Shown: positions 25,961 through 34,268 of the stretch, one piece after another
Numbering within the stretch: the first letter of the stretch is position 1
Layout: each line of letters begins with the position of its first letter
Assembly (NCBI GenBank): GCA_913061475.1
Contig: CAJXUN010000009.1
Coordinates: 1 to 64,000 of the forward strand
Length of the DNA stretch: 64,000 nt
Source: an uncultured Colwellia sp.
Lineage (GTDB): Bacteria > Pseudomonadota > Gammaproteobacteria > Enterobacterales > Alteromonadaceae
Reading direction: 5' to 3'
The notes under the pieces: model-generated
Database searches by the model: none
What the model saw: the letters and a program-made list of their open reading frames with translations, nothing else
What the model was told of the DNA's origin: nothing
Position numbers and translations under genes: made by a program

Positions 25961-27355
25961 ATGAGCGAAGTAGTCAGTTTTATAAATAGTATTCTTTGGG
26001 ACACCTTATTAGTCTATATGTTAGTCGCTATCGGTATTTGGTTTAGTTTTCGGTTAAAGTTGTTACAGTTCAGTCACTTTTTTCACATGTTTAGCGTATT
26101 AAAGAGTGGATCAAGTAGCAGCACAACAGGTATATCTGCCTTTCAAGCTTTAATGACCAGTTTAGCGGCAAGAGTAGGAACAGGAAACTTAGCAGGTGTA
26201 GCCATAGCTATATCCTTAGGTGGTGCTGGGGCGGTTTTCTGGATGTGGGTTATCGCTTTATTAGGCATGGTTACAGGTTATGCAGAAAGTTTACTTGGAC
26301 AATTATATAAAGTAAAAGACAGTCAAGGCCAATTTAGAGGAGGCCCTGCTTATTACATAAAAATGGGCTTGAAAAAACCAATACTTGCGACCATTTTTTC
26401 TGCATGTGTTTTTATCGGCTATGGCTTGGTTTTTAGCTCAACCCAAGCGAACACAATGACAGACGCCCTTAATCATGCTTACCATATACCAGCTTCAATA
26501 TCTGGTTTGATAATTGTAGTGCTTGCCGGTCTTATTATTTTAGGTGGCGTTAGAATGATAGCTAAATGTTCAAGCATATTAGTGCCAGTTATGGGTATTA
26601 GTTATTTAGCATTAGCCTTATACATTTGTGCTTTAAATTACTCATTGTTACCTGACATAATCATTTTAATTTATCAATCCGCTTTTGGTTTAACTGAAGC
26701 CGGCAGCGGCGCATTAGGTGCTGCAATAATTAATGGTGTAAAACGCGGATTATATTCTAATGAGGCCGGTGCTGGCACAGTGCCACACGCAGCCGCTTGT
26801 GCTAATTCGCGTCATCCGGCAGCACAAGGTTATGTTCAAATGCTTGGTGTTTTTATCGATACCATCGTTGTATGTACAGCAACCGCTGTAATAATTTTAC
26901 TTGCACAAAACGAATTGGGAAATGAAAACCTAACGGGTATACGCCTTACGCAAAGTGCGGTAAGCCAGCACGTAGGTAGCTGGGGTAGCGATTTCATCAC
27001 TATTGCTATTTGCTTATTTTCTTTTACCTCTATTGTCGCTAATTATGTTTATGCAGAAAGCAATTTAGTGCTGTTTAAATCAGATAATTTGGTCGGAAGA
27101 AGTATTTTTACACTTATTTTTCTCTCGATGACTTTTTGGGGAGCAAATGCATCGTTACCTGAAGTTTGGGCTATTGCTGACTTATCCCTAGGGTTAACGA
27201 CAATCATAAATATCACCGCGTTAATGCTATTGTCGACAACAATTGTTGCTGTAACAAAAGATTATCATCAACAACGAAAAACCACTGCGTTACCCGTTTT
27301 TAAAAAAAGTAATATAAATAACATTCAAGGACAACTTACTAAAGATATATGGTAG
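25961..27355 (+). CDS. Sodium:alanine symporter (AGCS) family amino-acid carrier
   Basis: This inner-membrane protein of the AGCS family imports a small neutral amino acid with sodium. About ten to eleven hydrophobic segments are visible, and signature sequences include AARVGTGNLAGVAIAISLGG near residue 80, FRGGPAYYIKMG near 125 and KRGLYSNEAGAGTVPHAAA near 265. The ATG at 25961 is preferred over a GTG at 25949. Its place after the catabolic genes and before the zinc locus suggests that it brings in the substrate of the gamma-lyase. The family is mostly known for alanine and glycine, so substrate preference is inference. Confidence 0.9.
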   Translation: MSEVVSFINSILWDTLLVYMLVAIGIWFSFRLKLLQFSHFFHMFSVLKSGSSSSTTGISAFQALMTSLAARVGTGNLAGVAIAISLGGAGAVFWMWVIALLGMVTGYAESLLGQLYKVKDSQGQFRGGPAYYIKMGLKKPILATIFSACVFIGYGLVFSSTQANTMTDALNHAYHIPASISGLIIVVLAGLIILGGVRMIAKCSSILVPVMGISYLALALYICALNYSLLPDIIILIYQSAFGLTEAGSGALGAAIINGVKRGLYSNEAGAGTVPHAAACANSRHPAAQGYVQMLGVFIDTIVVCTATAVIILLAQNELGNENLTGIRLTQSAVSQHVGSWGSDFITIAICLFSFTSIVANYVYAESNLVLFKSDNLVGRSIFTLIFLSMTFWGANASLPEVWAIADLSLGLTTIINITALMLLSTTIVAVTKDYHQQRKTTALPVFKKSNINNIQGQLTKDIW

Positions 27356-27408
27356 ATTTATAAATTATGCTGGATAAAAGTATTAAAATTCTAACAATTT
27401 TATGAAGA

Positions 27409-27670
27409 TTAGCTATCTGCAAATATAGCTGCTCTTTTTTCTGCCCTCTCAGAGATAGAATGAATATATTTCATCTCGTCTCCAAAAGAGTTCGATTTCT
27501 GTTTTTCACTCAAAAACAAGCTTTGCCATTGAGATACCCAAGGTCGATTTTTGGCGTTCTCGATGCAAAGTTCCATAGATAAATTATGAAAAACAACTTC
27601 ACTATACAAGTTATTTTCAAAAATTTTAACAACTTACAACCATTAAAGCCAACACTAGATAGCTCAACAA
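27409..27670 (-). pseudogene. Remnant of a P-loop kinase-like gene
   Basis: A 66-codon frame on the minus strand contains YSEVVFHNLSMELCIENAKN followed by RPW. This matches the C-terminal half of the intact P-loop NTPase gene at 32907-33425 (CSEVVFMNL, CIENAKNRPW). The likeness is also at DNA level: about 35 of 37 bases around 27535-27570 agree with 33077-33113. Upstream in another frame (27620-27670) FNGCKLLKFLK recalls the family's EGCYSDLL, implying a frameshift. The P-loop is absent and the sequence after RPW no longer fits. The remnant sits between the carrier gene and the Zur-box promoter. Confidence 0.7.
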
Positions 27671-27814
27671 ACTTAAGTGTTTATCTCTATAGTATTCATA
27701 CAATTACATTTTTTATTAGTATTTTTCAATCAATGTTTGTTAATAAATTAATGATGACGATGAGTCTTCACCTTACAACGCTACTTTATAATTATTCAAC
27801 CTTACAGTATTGTT

Positions 27815-27831
27815 ATGTTACAACATAACAT
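27815..27831. promoter_or_regulatory. Zur box before the TonB receptor gene
   Basis: ATGTTA-CAACA-TAACAT matches the gammaproteobacterial Zur operator core ATGTTA-N5-TAACAT exactly. It overlaps a second perfect palindrome GTTATGTT-AC-AACATAAC at 27812-27829. It lies 40 to 56 bases before the receptor start, where a repressor would block RNA polymerase. A Zur-type gene lies 3.5 kb away. Confidence 0.72.
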
Positions 27832-27870
27832 ATATTATCTTGCACAAATTTAATCGCAAGAGATGAAATC

Positions 27871-29994
27871 GTGTATAACAAAAAAATGAAAATAGGCAAA
27901 ACAGTGATTGCCACTGTGATATCGAGTTTGTTATCGCCTCAAGTATTTGCGCAAGATAACGCGTTGAGTAACGTTGAGATAATTGAAGTTATTAGTTACA
28001 AACAAGCATATCGTGGCAATGTGCCCTTTAAAGATCTTCCACAAGCAGTGTCGGTTATATCAGCTCAAGAGCTTGATGCTATGGGCATTTCAAACTTCCA
28101 AACGGCACTAAGTTTAGACAGCAGCTTGTCGCGTCAAAACAATTTTGGTGGTCTTTGGGAAAGTTTTGCTATACGCGGCTTTTCTGGTGATGAAAACCTA
28201 CCATCTGCTTATCTCATTAATGGGTTTAGCGCTGGACGTGGCTTTAGTGGTTTAAGAGATACCTCCAATATCGAGTCTATTGAGGTATTAAAAGGCCCTG
28301 CTTCTGCACTTTATGGCCGCGGTGAACCTGGCGGCACTGTAAATATCATCACTAAAAAACCTCAGTTTGAGCAACAAGGTTACCTAAAGTTTTCTGCGGG
28401 TGAATATGCCCACCAGCGTCTTGAAGGTGATTACACTAGTGGCATTACAGATGATATCGCATTTCGAATTAATGGTTCATACGAAGATTCAGAAAGCTTT
28501 AGAGGTAGCATTAAAAGTAAAAAAACGGCAATAACGCCTTCAATTTTTGTAAAACTAGGCGACGATACAAGCTTAACTTACGAGTTTGAATATGTTGATC
28601 AAGAAATACCATTTGATCGCGGTATTCCTGTGTTAATTGGCGTTAATATTGCGCCCGAAACATTTTTAGGCGAACCAAGTGATGGCCCTATGAAAGTTGA
28701 AGCTATGGGTCATCAACTTACATTGCAGCATCAAATAAATGCTGATTGGTTTTTGTCGTTGGGTGCTGGTTATCGAGACTCTTCTTTAGAAGGATATTCG
28801 TCGGAAATTGAATTATCACCGGGCAGACAGTTACTTTATGCTGACGGTGAAACCGTTAGCCGACAACGACGTTATCGTGATTATGATGCAAAGGACGCTT
28901 CATTGAGAGTTGAGCTTAACGGCTCGTTTGACGCGCTAGGTACAAAGCATAACGTATTAATTGGTGCAGACGGCTACGACTATGAATTGCATTCTATACA
29001 AGAAAGATGGCGTACGGCTTGGGGTAGCGGCGATACAACTTTTTCCGTAAATGCTTATAACCCTGTATATGGCCAAACAGCACCTGAAACATCGCCAACA
29101 CAAGACAACCTTGAAGAGCAAAATGCTTTTGGGATTTATTTACAAGATCAAATGGCATTGAGTAAAAAAGTTAACCTGCTTATAGGTGTACGTTTTGATA
29201 AGTTTGAGCAAGATATTACTAATAACTTTAGCGGCAATACTGTTAGTCAATCTAAGTCTGAAGTAAATCCAAGAATTGGTATTTCATATCAAGTTGATGA
29301 TGGAGTCACACTATATTCAAATTATGCTGAAGGTTTTCGACCAAACTCTGGCGCAGACGCTAATAGTAACGCATTTGAAGCTGAAAAAAGTGAGTCAATT
29401 GAAGCAGGTGTAAAGTGGTCATTATTTAATGATGTATTAAGTGGCACAGTCGCATTATTTAAAACTGAAAAGTCTAATATATTAACCGCAGATCCCATCA
29501 ATTCAGGTTTTTCTGTTGCATTGGGTAAAGCAGAAAGCTCAGGTATTGAGTTAGACTCTCGCTTTAACCTAACTGAAAACACGGTATTAGATATTGGCTA
29601 TACCTACATTAATGCTCATACGGTAAACGATATGACCAACCCGGATTGGGGAGTGAGTATTGCTGCTAACAGCCAACTTATTAATGTGCCAAAACACACT
29701 CTGAATATGTCACTTATTCATTATGCAGAAGTAGCAGATACCCCACTACAATTGGGTGCTCACGTACTAAGTGTTAGTGACCGTTTAGGTGAAACTATTG
29801 ACCCAGATTATGAACTGCCAAGCTACACCATTGTTAACCTGTTTGGCACATTAAATATTAATGACAACATAACACTGCAAGCTAATATCGAAAACTTATT
29901 TGATGAAGAGTGCTTTGCCAATTCTTATTCTGCTTTGTGGACTATACCTGGGCAGCCAAGAAGAATTAACGCAAGTATTAGCTACAACTTTTAA
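27871..29994 (+). CDS. TonB-dependent outer-membrane receptor, siderophore type
   Basis: The 707-residue protein is a 22-strand outer-membrane receptor. A signal peptide ends at VFAQ. A TonB-box-like IEVISY follows near residue 35. The plug domain includes DLPQAVSVISAQELDAMG, AIRGFSGDE and VLKGPASALYGRGEPGGTVN, the strong siderophore-receptor signature. The C-terminus ends in aromatic F after ASISYN, as needed for barrel insertion. There is no extra N-terminal signalling domain. The start may be GTG 27871 or ATG 27886. The sequence class says ferric-siderophore-like ligand, but the Zur box upstream suggests zinc or a zinc-chelate. Confidence 0.93.
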   Translation: MYNKKMKIGKTVIATVISSLLSPQVFAQDNALSNVEIIEVISYKQAYRGNVPFKDLPQAVSVISAQELDAMGISNFQTALSLDSSLSRQNNFGGLWESFAIRGFSGDENLPSAYLINGFSAGRGFSGLRDTSNIESIEVLKGPASALYGRGEPGGTVNIITKKPQFEQQGYLKFSAGEYAHQRLEGDYTSGITDDIAFRINGSYEDSESFRGSIKSKKTAITPSIFVKLGDDTSLTYEFEYVDQEIPFDRGIPVLIGVNIAPETFLGEPSDGPMKVEAMGHQLTLQHQINADWFLSLGAGYRDSSLEGYSSEIELSPGRQLLYADGETVSRQRRYRDYDAKDASLRVELNGSFDALGTKHNVLIGADGYDYELHSIQERWRTAWGSGDTTFSVNAYNPVYGQTAPETSPTQDNLEEQNAFGIYLQDQMALSKKVNLLIGVRFDKFEQDITNNFSGNTVSQSKSEVNPRIGISYQVDDGVTLYSNYAEGFRPNSGADANSNAFEAEKSESIEAGVKWSLFNDVLSGTVALFKTEKSNILTADPINSGFSVALGKAESSGIELDSRFNLTENTVLDIGYTYINAHTVNDMTNPDWGVSIAANSQLINVPKHTLNMSLIHYAEVADTPLQLGAHVLSVSDRLGETIDPDYELPSYTIVNLFGTLNINDNITLQANIENLFDEECFANSYSALWTIPGQPRRINASISYNF

Positions 29995-30009
29995 ACAACC
30001 TTAGTGAAC

Positions 30010-30029
30010 AGCGCTTCGAAAGAAGCGCT
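30010..30029 (+). terminator. Hairpin between receptor and DUF1624 genes
   Basis: AGCGCTTC-GAAA-GAAGCGCT is a perfect 8-bp stem with a GAAA tetraloop, an unusually stable loop type. It starts 15 bases after the receptor stop and ends 8 bases before the next ATG. There is no T-run, so it is more likely an mRNA-stability or partial-termination element that lowers expression of the downstream gene. Confidence 0.5.
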
Positions 30030-30037
30030 AAAAACAA

Positions 30038-31198
30038 ATGACAAATATAAAACCTAGCCGAATTGCTTCTATCGATATTCTTAGAGGCTTCGTGATTTTA
30101 CTCATGCTTGTTGACCATGTTCGAGAGCGTTTCTTCTTACATAAACAAGTGCTCGACCCAATGGATATTAATAATACTGAGCCAGAGCTATTTTTCACGC
30201 GCTTAAGCGCCCATTTATGTGCACCCATTTTCGTTTTTCTTACAGGGATATCTGCATGGTTATATGCCAACCCGAGTAGTGGCATCAAGCGTTCAGCGCC
30301 AAGCTTCTTATTCAAACGTGGGCTGATTTTAATTCTACTCGAAGTCACCTTGATTAATTTTTCTTGGTTTGGCGCTTATAACACACTTTATTTGCAAGTT
30401 ATTTGGGCAATTGGATTAAGCATGATTGCACTTGCGGCTGCGGTACATTTGCCACGTCAATGGATAATTGCTATTGGATTAGCCATTGTTGTCGGCCATA
30501 ACTTACTGTCACCTATTCGGTTTAATTCAGGTGAATTGGGTTACAATGTATGGACGATATTACATGATCGCGGTTTTCTAATAACTGACGCATGGCTGAA
30601 TGTAAAAGTATCGTACCCGGTTTTACCGTGGATTGGCGTTATGATGCTTGGTTATGCGGCTGGACCATTGTTTTCTTCAAAAATAAGTTCAGCAAAGCGT
30701 AAATCAATGTTAATCAAATCGGGGGTTAGTTTAATAGTGTTGCTGCTTATTTTACGGGGCTTTAACATTTATGGCGAAACACTTGAATGGACGCAACAAG
30801 CCACGGTATTAATGACCATAATGGCGTTTTTGAACTATACCAAGTACCCACCTTCATTAGATTTTCTATTATTTGCCATCAGCATAGGCGCGTTAACTTT
30901 AGCATGGTTAGAAACTGCTAAAGCAGGCTGGCTAAATAAAGTAAGCATATTGGGCACTGCGCCGATGTTTTTTTATATTTTACATCTTTACGCTTTGCTT
31001 GTTTGTTACTTTATTGCTTACCAAATTTGGGGGCCGAATACCTTTTATGGTAACCCTCAGCAAGGATACCTCGCTTTTAATCACGTTGGACAAGTTTGGC
31101 TATTCTCAGCTGGACTAATTATGCTTTTATATTGGCCGAGTAAAAAGTTTAGTGAGTTTAAACGCGCTACCAATATGCAGTGGGTAAAGTATTTTTAA
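30038..31198 (+). CDS. DUF1624 membrane protein (heparan acetyltransferase-like)
   Basis: This is a polytopic inner-membrane protein of 386 residues with about ten hydrophobic segments. The N-terminus ASIDILRGFVILLMLVDHVR carries the catalytic-type histidine of the DUF1624/COG3503 group, relatives of human heparan-alpha-glucosaminide N-acetyltransferase that transfer acetyl groups across a membrane. A hydrophobic SAHLCAPIFVFLTGISAWLY follows. The substrate is unknown. It is placed right after a metal-type TonB receptor, probably on the same transcript, so a link to the receptor's ligand is possible. The gene ends before a convergent Zur gene. Confidence 0.85.
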   Translation: MTNIKPSRIASIDILRGFVILLMLVDHVRERFFLHKQVLDPMDINNTEPELFFTRLSAHLCAPIFVFLTGISAWLYANPSSGIKRSAPSFLFKRGLILILLEVTLINFSWFGAYNTLYLQVIWAIGLSMIALAAAVHLPRQWIIAIGLAIVVGHNLLSPIRFNSGELGYNVWTILHDRGFLITDAWLNVKVSYPVLPWIGVMMLGYAAGPLFSSKISSAKRKSMLIKSGVSLIVLLLILRGFNIYGETLEWTQQATVLMTIMAFLNYTKYPPSLDFLLFAISIGALTLAWLETAKAGWLNKVSILGTAPMFFYILHLYALLVCYFIAYQIWGPNTFYGNPQQGYLAFNHVGQVWLFSAGLIMLLYWPSKKFSEFKRATNMQWVKYF

Positions 31199-31280
31199 GA
31201 GATAGAATATTTAAATTAGTAGAGCGCAAATCTGTTGAGTTTTTGAAATATATTTTTCAACAGTTCAACCTAAGGTATTA

Positions 31281-31319
31281 CTCAAGGTGGTTAATTGCGC
31301 TTTATAAATTAACCTTGAG
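31281..31319. terminator. Imperfect hairpin between convergent genes
   Basis: CTCAAGG at 31281 and TTAATT at 31291 pair with AATTAA and CCTTGAG ending at 31319, with a three-base bulge in the left arm and a ten-base loop. It lies between the 3' ends of the DUF1624 and Zur genes, so it may serve as a bidirectional terminator. It has no long T-run. Confidence 0.4.
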
Positions 31320-31377
31320 CAATGAGTTATATCAGGCTTATTTGTTGAATGGAGTTAATTACTTATTAACGCTACAT

Positions 31378-31833
31378 TTATGAACACTTCTCACATATAC
31401 ATTGTAATTCTAATTGTGAATTAACCAGCTTATAACCTGCGTTAGCGACTTCCTGTTCTAATTCATCAGCAATACGTTTGGCGATGGCAATTTCTTTAAC
31501 ACTTTGGCATTTTCCACAGATAAGAAATTGTGGTATTTCATGGCTATGACTACAAGCAATATGCGAGCAAGCGACGTACTTATTAGTTGAGCTGAGTTTA
31601 TGAACTAGCTGCTCAGTTTCAAGAAAATCGAGTATCCGGTAAACGGACATTGCTGCCATAGAAGAATCAGTGCTTTTATTATACTTATCAGTTATTTCGT
31701 ATGCTGACAACGGAACATTGGAAAGCAACATCAGCTCTAATATCCCCTTGCGCTTGGTCGTTAAGCGCCCACCAGAGTGATTACAAATGTCTTGGGCTTT
31801 AGTCAATATTTTATTTAACTGTTGTTCTTTCAT
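31378..31833 (-). CDS. zur: Fur-family repressor, Zur type
   Basis: This is a cytoplasmic zinc-responsive repressor of 151 residues. The winged helix contains LTTKRKGILELMLLSNVPLS and MSVYRILDFLETEQLVHKL. The dimerisation part has a histidine/cysteine-rich metal region (HIACSHSH), a CGKC pair near residue 106 and a terminal CICEKC pair, which together form the structural zinc site. These features favour Zur over Fur. GGAG lies eight bases before the ATG. Zur-box-like sites lie before the TonB receptor gene and the MerC gene, and a weaker one before zur itself. Confidence 0.88.
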   Translation of the reverse strand: MKEQQLNKILTKAQDICNHSGGRLTTKRKGILELMLLSNVPLSAYEITDKYNKSTDSSMAAMSVYRILDFLETEQLVHKLSSTNKYVACSHIACSHSHEIPQFLICGKCQSVKEIAIAKRIADELEQEVANAGYKLVNSQLELQCICEKCS

Positions 31834-32320
31834 CGCACTATCTCCAATACCCTATACTGCTTATCAAACTGTTTAAGACATTACTTACTATTTTATAGCC
31901 ACTGAAGGTTTAACCTTGCGCTAGTAGTTTGATAATCATCTAATTAATCTTGCTGATATATCATATCATTGCTGTTTGTACAGTTCTTCTTTTTTAAACT
32001 TAAGTTCAGTATTGTTAGATGCTAATTAGATAGATATTCGATAAAACCTAGCGATTAATGATAGAAAGCACGAAAGCCTGAGGATTAGCTATGCTGGTAT
32101 TTTTAGAGCGTTACACTTCAATCAGTAAATCTTCTTTATTAATTGAAAATTCTACCACTATTCATTTTTACTGAGTGTCTATATTTTGCTTTATTGATTA
32201 GCTACGGTGGGTTGAGCACAGTATTTTATACTGTACTCAAAGCGTCTAACATCATAGATAGGCCTATATTCGACATACGATTAACCCGTTTAAGATGACC
32301 TGAATCTCCCAACACAAACT
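31834..32320. other. Intergenic region between zur and the MerC gene
   Basis: 487 bases without a credible gene. It holds the zur promoter and the 3' end region of the MerC gene. Visible are a weak Zur-like site at 31953-31969 and a stem TTGAG-x-ACAGTA / TACTGT-x-CTCAA with a five-base loop at 32212-32240, which may end MerC transcription although no T-run follows. Confidence 0.5.
31953..31969. promoter_or_regulatory. Weak Zur-like site before zur
   Basis: CTGATA-TATCA-TATCAT has the Zur-box layout (six, five, six) but about four mismatches to ATGTTA-N5-TAACAT. It contains a perfect TGATATATCA palindrome. It stands about 120 bases before the zur start, so it may serve autoregulation. Confidence 0.3.
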
Positions 32321-32689
32321 TCATGTAATATTCTTATTGATGAGTAAGTGTCGATTCACCAAGTGGCCAATAATAAAGCTGACACCTGACGCTATTACCC
32401 AATATAACTCATCATTTTCTGGTACTTTCGCCGCCATAATCATTAAGCCAACTCCTACAAGTGCTAGCAAGCTTGGTATTACAGATTTATGAGCTCGCCA
32501 GCCACTAGGAAAGACCCATACAGCGATAGATATCATTAGAATATTTAACCAAAAGTGTGTGGATTCACTAAAAAGGTAGATAAGCCCTGTTGATGAAATA
32601 CCTACAGTAGCAAAAACGGGCAAGGCTAAGCAATGAACCATGCAAAGCCCAGAGCAGGCAATTCCTAAAAGATCTTTTTTATTTCTCAT
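32321..32689 (-). CDS. MerC-domain inner-membrane protein
   Basis: The 122-residue protein has four hydrophobic segments and the MerC-type opening LLGIACSGLCMVHCLALPVF, in which paired cysteines (C-x3-C and a further C) in the first membrane helix could carry a metal ion. MerC proper transports mercury, but chromosomal MerC-domain proteins of marine gammaproteobacteria are uncharacterised. The near-perfect Zur box upstream and the Zur gene downstream argue for a role in zinc handling, not mercury resistance. No merR, merA or merP is nearby. Confidence 0.85.
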   Translation of the reverse strand: MRNKKDLLGIACSGLCMVHCLALPVFATVGISSTGLIYLFSESTHFWLNILMISIAVWVFPSGWRAHKSVIPSLLALVGVGLMIMAAKVPENDELYWVIASGVSFIIGHLVNRHLLINKNIT

Positions 32690-32720
32690 TCTTATTCATT
32701 TACACTCAATTAAAAATGAT

Positions 32721-32737
32721 ATGTTACATCGTATCAT
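32721..32737. promoter_or_regulatory. Zur box before the MerC gene
   Basis: ATGTTA-CATCG-TATCAT has one mismatch to the core ATGTTA-N5-TAACAT. It lies 32 to 48 bases upstream of the MerC-gene ATG on the minus strand, a normal position for repression. Confidence 0.62.
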
Positions 32738-32906
32738 ATTGAGTATCAAGCAATGTCAATGTACATAACATGGAAAATTCTGCATTCAGCTTAATTCTTA
32801 ATGATGGCGCACTGAAAATCGCTGCTATTAGCTAACAGTTAATTATCATATGGGAATAAAACGCAGGTCTGAAAGAGTAAAGTGTGACTTAATTTAGGAC
32901 AGTAAA

Positions 32907-33425
32907 TTAAAACTGTTGGTTGTTTTTAACTTGTGTTTTCTTACCGGTGAATTCATCAAATAATATTTGATGTGCTGACTTTGAAAAAGTGTCAGTGCGT
33001 TGTTCATATTGCGCTATCCAGTCAATTAACATCGTTAAATTAGCATCTTGTGCTGCTTTGCTCTGGTACTTATGAGATTCCCAAGGTCGATTTTTGGCGT
33101 TCTCAATACAAAGTGCAACAGGAAGGTTCATAAAAACAACTTCACTACATTCAGTTAGCGTATACGCTAATAAATCACTGTAACAGCCTTCTATCACCCA
33201 GTTTTGATGCTGACTCATGAATGTACTAATTTCAGCAACTGATACATCAATACTTTGACGTTGCGGTGGTGATGTTGGTGAAACCGAAGGCAGCCATGCT
33301 AACGTGTCTAAATCTAAATGTGTGAGCTGGTCTTGTTTTGCTAATTTTTTCGCTAAGCAGGATTTACCGGACGCTGAATTACCAAAAATAACGATTTTTT
33401 TTACATGATTATTATCAAATTTCAT
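32907..33425 (-). CDS. P-loop kinase-like ATPase (shikimate-kinase-like AAA)
   Basis: This small nucleotide-binding protein, 172 residues from the ATG at 33425, has Walker A GNSASGKS near residue 15. Next comes LDLDTLAWLP, typical of adenylate/shikimate-kinase-like proteins of unknown substrate, then NWVIEGCYSDLL, CIENAKNRPWESHKYQS and a DWIAQYEQRTDTFS segment. A TTG at 33437 would add four residues. The substrate is unknown. A decayed relative lies at 27409-27670. The gene is followed on the strand by an intergenic gap toward MerC. Confidence 0.85.
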   Translation of the reverse strand: MKFDNNHVKKIVIFGNSASGKSCLAKKLAKQDQLTHLDLDTLAWLPSVSPTSPPQRQSIDVSVAEISTFMSQHQNWVIEGCYSDLLAYTLTECSEVVFMNLPVALCIENAKNRPWESHKYQSKAAQDANLTMLIDWIAQYEQRTDTFSKSAHQILFDEFTGKKTQVKNNQQF

Positions 33426-33459
33426 GAAACCGCCCAACTTGTATTTTTTACGATGAGTT

Positions 33460-33669
33460 TTAGTTTTCTGTTGAAGTCACGTCTAAGCTAGGCTCTGAAC
33501 TCGCTTCTACAGTGCTCGATTCTGTCGTGTTTTCTTCGGCTTCTTTTTCAGCAATAGCAGCGCGTTCAGCTTTAGAAATATACTTAGGCTTATTGGTTTT
33601 TTGCTGTTTGGCATTCATTTTCTTAACTTTTGCTTTCAAAACTTGATTGATTTTCTTTTTACGATTCAT
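33460..33669 (-). CDS. DUF2986 small basic protein
   Basis: This 69-residue protein has the highly basic opening RKKKINQVLKAKVKK followed by KPKYISKAERAAIA, the DUF2986 pattern found in Alteromonadales and Vibrio. The tail is acidic and serine/threonine-rich and probably disordered. No function is known. The basic part suggests RNA or ribosome contact, but this is only a guess from composition. It lies 34 bases before the P-loop gene on the same strand. Confidence 0.82.
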   Translation of the reverse strand: MNRKKKINQVLKAKVKKMNAKQQKTNKPKYISKAERAAIAEKEAEENTTESSTVEASSEPSLDVTSTEN

Positions 33670-33822
33670 AGTGCTGGTTTACTTATTTTGATAACTAATA
33701 TTTATATTAATACTGATGATAAAATTCAATCAGCTTCGTAAGCTGATTGAATTAACACTTGAGTCAGTACCGGTTTATTTAGCCTGAATTTTTGATAACG
33801 GATACCACTTATTAGGCGTTTG

Positions 33823-33885
33823 GTTATTTAGCTCAGGCTATTTAGCTCTGACTATTTAGCTCGACTATTTAGCTCGACTATTTAA
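33823..33885. repeat. Short tandem repeat at the 3' end of the DUF5062 gene
   Basis: About five copies of a CTATTTAGCTC-like unit with a period of 13 to 16 bases, the best being GACTATTTAGCTC twice in a row. The last copy contains the stop codon of the DUF5062 gene, so the array copies its terminal codons. It looks like slippage expansion. Confidence 0.75.
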
Positions 33886-34138
33886 GTAATGGATGATCAG
33901 CTGGTAACTGCTTTGCAATCCATAACGCCAATTTATGCTTCATGCTGGCCAAATCTTCACCATCTTTTGGTAATGGTTGGATAAGTTTATCATTGACTAA
34001 TAAACGATATAAGCTTTCAATTTTTTCCTTCGCGGCATTAGTCGCTGAAAAGCCTTTATAACCACGATTTTTTGCGTAATTTTCGCCAATAACAATCGCT
34101 TTTTTTAATAATTCGGCTTCATTTTTTAACTTCTTCAT
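33878..34138 (-). CDS. DUF5062 family small protein
   Basis: The 86-residue protein opens with KKLKNEAELLKKAIVIGENY, continues ESLYRLLVNDKLIQPLP and ends LWIAKQLPADHPLLK, which fits the DUF5062 family of Vibrio and relatives as I remember it. It is helical, cytoplasmic and of unknown function. Its stop codon lies inside a short tandem repeat. It starts 130 bases downstream (on the minus strand) of the VOC gene. Confidence 0.75.
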   Translation of the reverse strand: MKKLKNEAELLKKAIVIGENYAKNRGYKGFSATNAAKEKIESLYRLLVNDKLIQPLPKDGEDLASMKHKLALWIAKQLPADHPLLK

Positions 34139-34268
34139 TTGTAGATTTTTTTCCTTTCTATTCTTAAATATTAAGCGTTGATAGCAAGCTCAGAAATTAG
34201 TATTTCGCTAGAACTGAGCTGTGCGGTAAATGCGGAGACAACATTTAAGCGATATCGATAGCCTCACC

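Noticed and set aside
27816..27822. TGTTACA as a shared operator with the TyrR-like regulator sites
   Set aside because: The same seven bases occur at 17360, 18634, 27816 and 32722, but the last two are better explained as part of Zur boxes (ATGTTA-N5-TAACAT).
27586..27828. 80-codon plus-strand frame before the TonB receptor gene
   Set aside because: The composition is that of AT-rich non-coding DNA, it overlaps the P-loop relic and the Zur box, and it has no recognisable domain.
32321..32689. Mercury-resistance operon
   Set aside because: Only a MerC-domain gene is present; no merR, merT, merP or merA, and the promoter carries a Zur box.
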